A stretch of DNA of 62,064 nucleotides from Phycisphaerales bacterium (GTDB lineage Bacteria > Planctomycetota > Phycisphaerae > Sedimentisphaerales > Anaerobacaceae). The notes below the pieces were generated by a model. The model was not told where the DNA came from and made no database searches. It saw nothing but the letters and a program-made list of their open reading frames with translations. The stretch is taken from contig CP070678.1 of assembly GCA_020352515.1 (NCBI GenBank), positions 3,211,284 to 3,273,347 on the forward strand. The letters are read 5' to 3'. Of this stretch, positions 57,866-62,064 are shown one piece after another. Numbering within the stretch: position 1 is the stretch's first letter; each line of letters starts with the position of its first letter. A program made the position numbers and the translations under genes.

Positions 57866-60210
57866 TGCTTGGCCGGCTCGGTCTTGACGTCCGCCGTCTT
57901 GTCCTGCTGGCTCTTGTCCTGTTCGGCTTTGACCTTCTCTGCAAGCTGCAGCAGCACTGCGGCAGCGAGCGTGTTCTCCTCGTCCTGGGCGGCGCTCAGC
58001 AGGTGCGCGATCGCCGCATCGGTCTCACCGATGCCAAGCAACTGATAGCCCAGGAGCAGTTGGAGGTTCGGATCGGAACTGTGCAGGTCGGCCTGCTCGA
58101 AGAGGCAGTCGAGCTGCTGAAGAAGCGTATCGTCGTCCGCATAAAGACCACGCGGGTAGAAGACGCCTTCCTTTTCCGGTGCTATTTTCTCCAGCACTTT
58201 CCGGAGGACTGCGGCCGCCTCCGCATATTTCCCGTTGGCGAACAGCGCCTGGGCATAGGCGAAGGGGAGTATAATGTCTTCGGGGGCGAGCTGCATCGCC
58301 CTGGCGAATTTCTCGGCCGCGGTTTCATACTGTGCGGCCTCGAATGCCTTGATCGCCGCTTCGAAATAGGTGTCGGCCAGGGTCGGCTGGTCGGGCTCGG
58401 CGGCCTGCTGGGCGAGCTTCTCGCGAACATCGGCAAACGTCGTGTGGTCTGCCGGAGGTATGTAGTCGGTTGCTACCGTCCCTTCGTTGCTGTAGTAGTT
58501 GTACGTATAGTAGTTGTACGTGTCAGATTGGACTTCCCTCGCTACCGGATAGTAGCCGTGCCATGAGTAAGGGTGGTAGCCGTACCAATAATACCGCACA
58601 TACCTGCATCGCAACGGCCACCAGCCCCCAAGGCTAACAAAGACGTACTTGCGGTGATAGTACGGATAGAAGTGCGTGAAAGTGTGGTGTAGGCCCCATC
58701 CGTAGTGCAGCAACAAGCTATGCGTGGGCCAAACCACGCGGTGACGCAGCCGGTGGTGGCGATCCAGATACTCGTGTACGCGGTGGTAGCTGTGTCTCAC
58801 CAGATCGGGACGGTCATGGTATCTTACATGCGAAGACCTTTCGACGAACCGATCCCGCAGGTCTCTCCTGTCAAATGTCTTGACGCTGCTTAGGGCTCTG
58901 TCCCTTCTTATTGGGGCTTCGGCCTGCGACCGGATTGCTCTTGGAACCAGCCCTTCAGGAACCTTTCTAAGGGTCCTTTCGACCGTGTCCCTGTGGATGC
59001 GGGCGACATCCGGCGTCTTGAGAGCTTTCTGGCCGATGTCCGGGGTCTTTCTGTCGGGCCCGCTCCTCGACCTTCTGTCACCAACGTTTTGGCTTCTCCA
59101 TGAATCCAGCATTTTTCTGCTCGTGGACTCAGTAAGTCCGCCCCCGACGCGGCCGCTCTGGCTTTCCGTTATGCTCCTTCTCGTGCTTGTGATCGGCGAG
59201 CGTGGGGTTTTCGAGAGAGTTGACGACCGGCCGGCGATTGCGCTGCCGATACGCCCGCTCCTGCTGATGGTCGTGCTTCTGCGTGTGCCCACGGTGGGCG
59301 CCGATCCGGGCGTGGAGGCGGTCGAGGACCGGCTGCTGATCGCGCTGCCGATGCGGCTGCTTCTGCCGGCGATTGTACTTCTGCTTGCGCTGGCAGTGGG
59401 TGCGGACCTGGAAGTGGAGGCGGTCGAGGACCGGCTGCTGATCGCGCTGCCGATGCGGCTGCTTCTGCCGGCGATTGTACTTCTGCTTGCGCTGGCAGTG
59501 GGTGCAGACCTGGAAGTGGAGGCAGTTGAAGACCGGCCGCTGATCGTGCTGCCGATGCGTCCGCTCCTGCTGACGGTTATGCTACTGCGCGTGCTCGTGG
59601 TAGGCGCGGACCTCGAAGTGGAGGTAATCGAGGAGCGGCTGGTGATCGGACTACCTATACGGCTGCTTCGGCTGACGGTTATGCTCCGCCGTGTGCTTGT
59701 GACCGGCGCTTTCGGAGCAGCCGACGAGGTCCGGGTCCGAGTATTTACCGAAATACTCGACGGCCGGCGAATCCCTGAATATCTCGAAGATGAAGAAGTA
59801 CCGTAGCTGCGGGTAGTCGCCCCGGATGTTCGAGACGATGACGTTCGAGACGAGGATGTTCGGGACGAAGATGTTCGAGTGCTTGGCCTGCTGAAGCTCG
59901 GTGCCGGCATGCTTCTCGAACGACTTGTCGAAGGCCTTGAAATTCGCGAGGATGTGGGTCGCGACGGGCTCCGGCTAAAGCTGCTTGAGGGCCTTGAAAT
60001 GCTGGACGAGCTGCGGGACGGAGATGGCGTTGACCTGGCAGCGGGGGCCCGACTCGGAGCCGACCTCGACGCTTGGCTCGACGAGCTTCTGCTGGAGCCG
60101 CTGCTCCTGCGGCTGCTCCTCGCCAAAACGGGCTCTGAGAGCAGCATGAAGGCCAGAAGCAGTGCTGCAATGACGATTCCCGCATTCTTTCGCTTTTTCG
60201 GCGTTGACAT
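57862..60210 (-). CDS. Ser/Arg-rich repeat secreted protein with TPR-like C-terminus
   Basis: 782 residues from ATG 60210 (AAGGAG upstream); the longer frame to 60426 adds an unlikely leader. Signal peptide about 9-30. Residues 31-370 are almost entirely Ser, Arg, Thr and Pro, with a 34-residue repeat of type SRSGRIGSxIxxRSSTxSTSRSAPTxS. Residues about 470-580 are rich in His and Tyr (HSYHRVHEYLDRHHRLRHRV, YYWYGYHPYSWHGYYP), as in metal- or wall-associated proteins. Residues about 600-760 form TPR-like helices (YFEAAIKAFEAAQYETAAEK). The whole could be a wall- or polyanion-binding scaffold; function is unknown. It is coupled to the propeller/dockerin gene. Confidence 0.72.
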   Translation of the reverse strand: MSTPKKRKNAGIVIAALLLAFMLLSEPVLARSSRRSSGSSRSSSSQASRSAPSRAPAARSTPSPSRSSSSISRPSSSFSRSPSRPTSSRISRPSTSRSRSMPAPSFSRPSTRTSSSRTSSSRTSSSRTSGATTRSYGTSSSSRYSGIRRPSSISVNTRTRTSSAAPKAPVTSTRRSITVSRSSRIGSPITSRSSITSTSRSAPTTSTRSSITVSRSGRIGSTISGRSSTASTSRSAPTASASRSTIAGRSSRIGSAISSRSSTASTSRSAPTASASRSTIAGRSSRIGSAISSRSSTASTPGSAPTVGTRRSTTISRSGRIGSAIAGRSSTLSKTPRSPITSTRRSITESQSGRVGGGLTESTSRKMLDSWRSQNVGDRRSRSGPDRKTPDIGQKALKTPDVARIHRDTVERTLRKVPEGLVPRAIRSQAEAPIRRDRALSSVKTFDRRDLRDRFVERSSHVRYHDRPDLVRHSYHRVHEYLDRHHRLRHRVVWPTHSLLLHYGWGLHHTFTHFYPYYHRKYVFVSLGGWWPLRCRYVRYYWYGYHPYSWHGYYPVAREVQSDTYNYYTYNYYSNEGTVATDYIPPADHTTFADVREKLAQQAAEPDQPTLADTYFEAAIKAFEAAQYETAAEKFARAMQLAPEDIILPFAYAQALFANGKYAEAAAVLRKVLEKIAPEKEGVFYPRGLYADDDTLLQQLDCLFEQADLHSSDPNLQLLLGYQLLGIGETDAAIAHLLSAAQDEENTLAAAVLLQLAEKVKAEQDKSQQDKTADVKTEPAKQ
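59200..59725 (-). repeat. 102-bp tandem repeats encoding SR-rich units
   Basis: About five units with a 102-base period (34 residues). Units at 59312-59413 and 59414-59515 differ at a single base, while outer units are more diverged, showing recent expansion in the centre. The array is in frame and coding on the minus strand. Boundaries are approximate. Confidence 0.75.
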
Positions 60211-60583
60211 GATAGTTCTCCTTTCTCCGGCAAGCTCACCGGGCCGAGTCGCAATGAAATCCGGCCGCAACCCAACCTGCCGGCTATCAGGCACGCCGTT
60301 CGGCAGAATCTCGCTTGCAGCGAACCAAAATCCATGCCCATCGGCGATGTCCATAATCGTTATCATGGTCGGTCCTGATACGTTTGTCAAAGGTAGCATA
60401 ATAAACCAAGGTCCATTCCTAACCATAGAAGGCGTCCCATACGCCCGGGGTAACGCGAATTTGCACGAAAACCGTACTTTTTTCGGCCTCGTGAAGAACC
60501 CTGACCGGATCTTCCACTCTCACCGAGCCCTGCCCAGGCAGCCACAATACCCCTCAGAAATGGCCGAAAGAACCGATTTCGCT

Positions 60584-60611
60584 TTGAAAGAGCCCGATTA
60601 TGGTGTATGAT
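60584..60611 (+). promoter_or_regulatory. Candidate promoter of the last gene
   Basis: TTGAAA (60584-60589), 16 bases, TATGAT (60606-60611), about 56 bases before ATG 60668. The rest of the 60211-60667 gap separates two divergent genes and shows nothing else I can name. Confidence 0.35.
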
Positions 60612-60667
60612 GATTGGCGGTTGTCGGAGGTGGGGCGCGTGGTCTGGTTGCCGATGGGAGAGCCCTA

Positions 60668-62029
60668 ATGGCTGAGAATGAAGCACAGCCCGCAAAGCGG
60701 CGGAGAATTACAGCGGCTCACATTGTAATAGCACTGGTGGTTGCGATTGTGGCGGCCATGGTGTTCTTCAGACTCATTGTCAAATCCCGGCTGGACAGGC
60801 GAATGGATGCCATCCGTGCGGCCGGATACCCCGCTACCCCGGCCGAGCTTGACGACTGGTACGCAATCCCGCCAAACGCCGAGAACGCCGCCGACGTTAT
60901 TCTCGAGGCAATCTCGCATCAGTCCAAGCCGCAGGAGCCCAATATAGAGCTGCTGCCGATAGTGGGCCGGGCGGAGCTTCCCCCGCGAACAGAAGCGCTC
61001 GACGATCAGACAAGGACCCTTATCGCTCGGCACCTCGCCGCCAACAAAAAGGCCCTCGAGCTTCTGCACGGGGTGGCCGGGATGCAGCACGGCCGCTACC
61101 CTATTGACCTGAGCGCTGGCTTTGCCGCCACATGGCCTTCTCATGTGGACATACGCCACGGTGCCAGGCTGCTGGCCCTGGAGGCCGTCCTGCACGCCGA
61201 ACAGGCCGACAGCGCCCGGTGCGTGGAATCGCTAAGGTCGGCCCTTGGCGTAGGAAGGTCCTTGGCCAAAGAGCCCATAATCGCATCCCAGCTTTTTCGT
61301 CTTTCCTGCAATGCACTGGCCGTCTCTGCGCTTAAGCGAGCGATTAACAGGGTCGAGTTCACAGATGAGCAGTTGGCGAGCCTCGGAAGCTGCTTCTCCG
61401 CCGCCCGCGACGATTCGGCGATGGCGCGGGCGTTTGCCGGCGAGCGGTGTTGCGCGCTTCCCTTATTCAAAGATCCAAGGTTGGCAAGCTCGATGTTCGG
61501 CAGCTACAATGCACCACCTGCCGCCTTATTTAACCTCTATAGGGCGGTTGGTCTGGCCGATGTCGGTGCGATGGCCTACATTGACTTCATCGATGCATAT
61601 ATTGACGCCACCAAACTTGCCCCGCAGCAGCGCCAAGAAGTCGCCGGCGCGATCGACGGGCGTTTGAAGGAGACACCGAAAATCCATGCGCTCGTAAGAG
61701 CGATTGTACCGGCGTTTTCCCGTGTGGTGACTATCGACGTTAGGGAAATGGCCGCGCTTCGCACGGCTCATGCGGCCATCGCGGTAGAACGCTACCGGCT
61801 GGCTACCGCCGAGTTGCCGCAGATGCTGGCCGAGCTTGTGCCGACATATCTTGACGCTGTTCCCAAAGACCCGTTCGACGGCAATGACCTGCGATACAGG
61901 CCGCTCGAAGCTGGTTTTATCGTGTATAGTGTCGGCGAAGACGGCAAGGACGATGGCGGCACGGAGCGGCCTCGCAGGAGGCAGGATAGGTCAAAGCCCT
62001 GGGATGTAACCTTCATTGTCGAGCGATGA
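60668..62029 (+). CDS. Membrane-anchored planctomycetal protein of unknown function
   Basis: 453 residues from ATG 60668 (GGGAGA upstream). A basic N-terminus (AKRRRITAAH) precedes one membrane helix (about 18-38, IVIALVVAIVAAMVFFRLIV), and the rest is helical and extracytoplasmic. LDDWYAIPPNAENAADVILE near 62-81 is a recurrent opening in planctomycete proteins of this type. The C-terminus VPKDPFDGNDLRYRPLEAGF with VYSVGEDGKDDGG resembles the end of GspG-type major pseudopilins (DPWG..Y.Y......GADG..GG), though there is no prepilin leader. No enzymatic motif was found. The final 35 bases of the window contain nothing recognisable. Confidence 0.65.
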   Translation: MAENEAQPAKRRRITAAHIVIALVVAIVAAMVFFRLIVKSRLDRRMDAIRAAGYPATPAELDDWYAIPPNAENAADVILEAISHQSKPQEPNIELLPIVGRAELPPRTEALDDQTRTLIARHLAANKKALELLHGVAGMQHGRYPIDLSAGFAATWPSHVDIRHGARLLALEAVLHAEQADSARCVESLRSALGVGRSLAKEPIIASQLFRLSCNALAVSALKRAINRVEFTDEQLASLGSCFSAARDDSAMARAFAGERCCALPLFKDPRLASSMFGSYNAPPAALFNLYRAVGLADVGAMAYIDFIDAYIDATKLAPQQRQEVAGAIDGRLKETPKIHALVRAIVPAFSRVVTIDVREMAALRTAHAAIAVERYRLATAELPQMLAELVPTYLDAVPKDPFDGNDLRYRPLEAGFIVYSVGEDGKDDGGTERPRRRQDRSKPWDVTFIVER

Positions 62030-62064
62030 CCGCCCTGGTGCGTTTGGCGGTGGCGATGCAACAC

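Noticed and set aside
59200..59725. Regular repeats considered as a CRISPR array
   Set aside because: The period is 102 bases, units are contiguous without unique spacers, and the array is in frame within a gene.
58880..59806. 308-codon plus-strand frame with Leu-rich repeats opposite the SR-rich protein
   Set aside because: The Leu/Val repeats are the complement of Ser/Arg codons in the tandem array; no ribosome site and the minus-strand gene has signal peptide and coupling.

Overview
The window looks like a chromosomal segment of a planctomycete, most likely from the Phycisphaerae/Sedimentisphaerales side. Four things point there: pseudopilins with H-X9-DG-like ends, several secreted dockerin-bearing propeller proteins, lineage-typical families (SASA esterase, ThuA-like, hydrazine-synthase-alpha-like cytochrome, ceramidase-like, M16 pair, ECF-like sigma factor), and moderately high GC. 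No rRNA, tRNA or CRISPR array was seen. The lineage call is inference from gene content, not from a marker gene.

Layout. 1-6.2 kb: the 5' part of a secreted SASA esterase (cut by the window edge), a decayed IS3 transposase, an S9 peptidase, a short Rrf2 regulator and a DUF362 protein. 6.2-15.9 kb: a tightly packed plus-strand operon with a Gld-type ABC exporter (ATPase, ABC-2 permease, GldG-like auxiliary), a DUF4340 protein, a VCBS-repeat protein, a large HEAT-repeat protein and a pseudopilin. 16-23 kb: a membrane/spermidine-synthase/TPR fusion, a Cys-cluster (YkgJ-type) protein, a STAS protein, a membrane protein, and intergenic sequence holding a terminator, a promoter-plus-hairpin and a 19-nt motif present twice. 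23-29.8 kb, minus strand: an active/inactive M16 pair, an M14 peptidase fused to a large C-terminal region, and an isochorismatase-fold protein without its catalytic Cys. 30 kb: trmB.

30.7-41.1 kb is the accessory, surface-protein part: a YadA-head-like protein, a frameshifted secreted protein with fibre-like repeats, a remnant of a cytosine-5 DNA methyltransferase, an unusual pseudopilin-like protein, a PQQ-propeller/dockerin protein ending in a Hedgehog/intein-type Hint domain, a complete IS4-family element with 18-bp inverted repeats, and a propeller/beta-helix/dockerin protein. 41.4-49.6 kb, minus strand: NUDIX hydrolase, a large secreted protein, ThuA-like protein, a discoidin/HZS-alpha-like dihaem protein and a nucleoside transporter. 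49.9-52.2 kb: secreted polysaccharide deacetylase and ceramidase-like hydrolase.

52.3-60.2 kb, minus strand: an SSS symporter with a small membrane partner; a three-gene unit of sigma factor, small basic protein and a protein whose N-terminus matches the archaeal threonyl-tRNA synthetase editing domain; a glycine-zipper lipoprotein; a propeller/dockerin protein; and an SR-rich protein with 102-bp tandem repeats. The last gene is a membrane-anchored planctomycetal protein. The most novel-looking items are the sigma factor/tRNA-editing-domain operon and the Hint-tailed dockerin protein.
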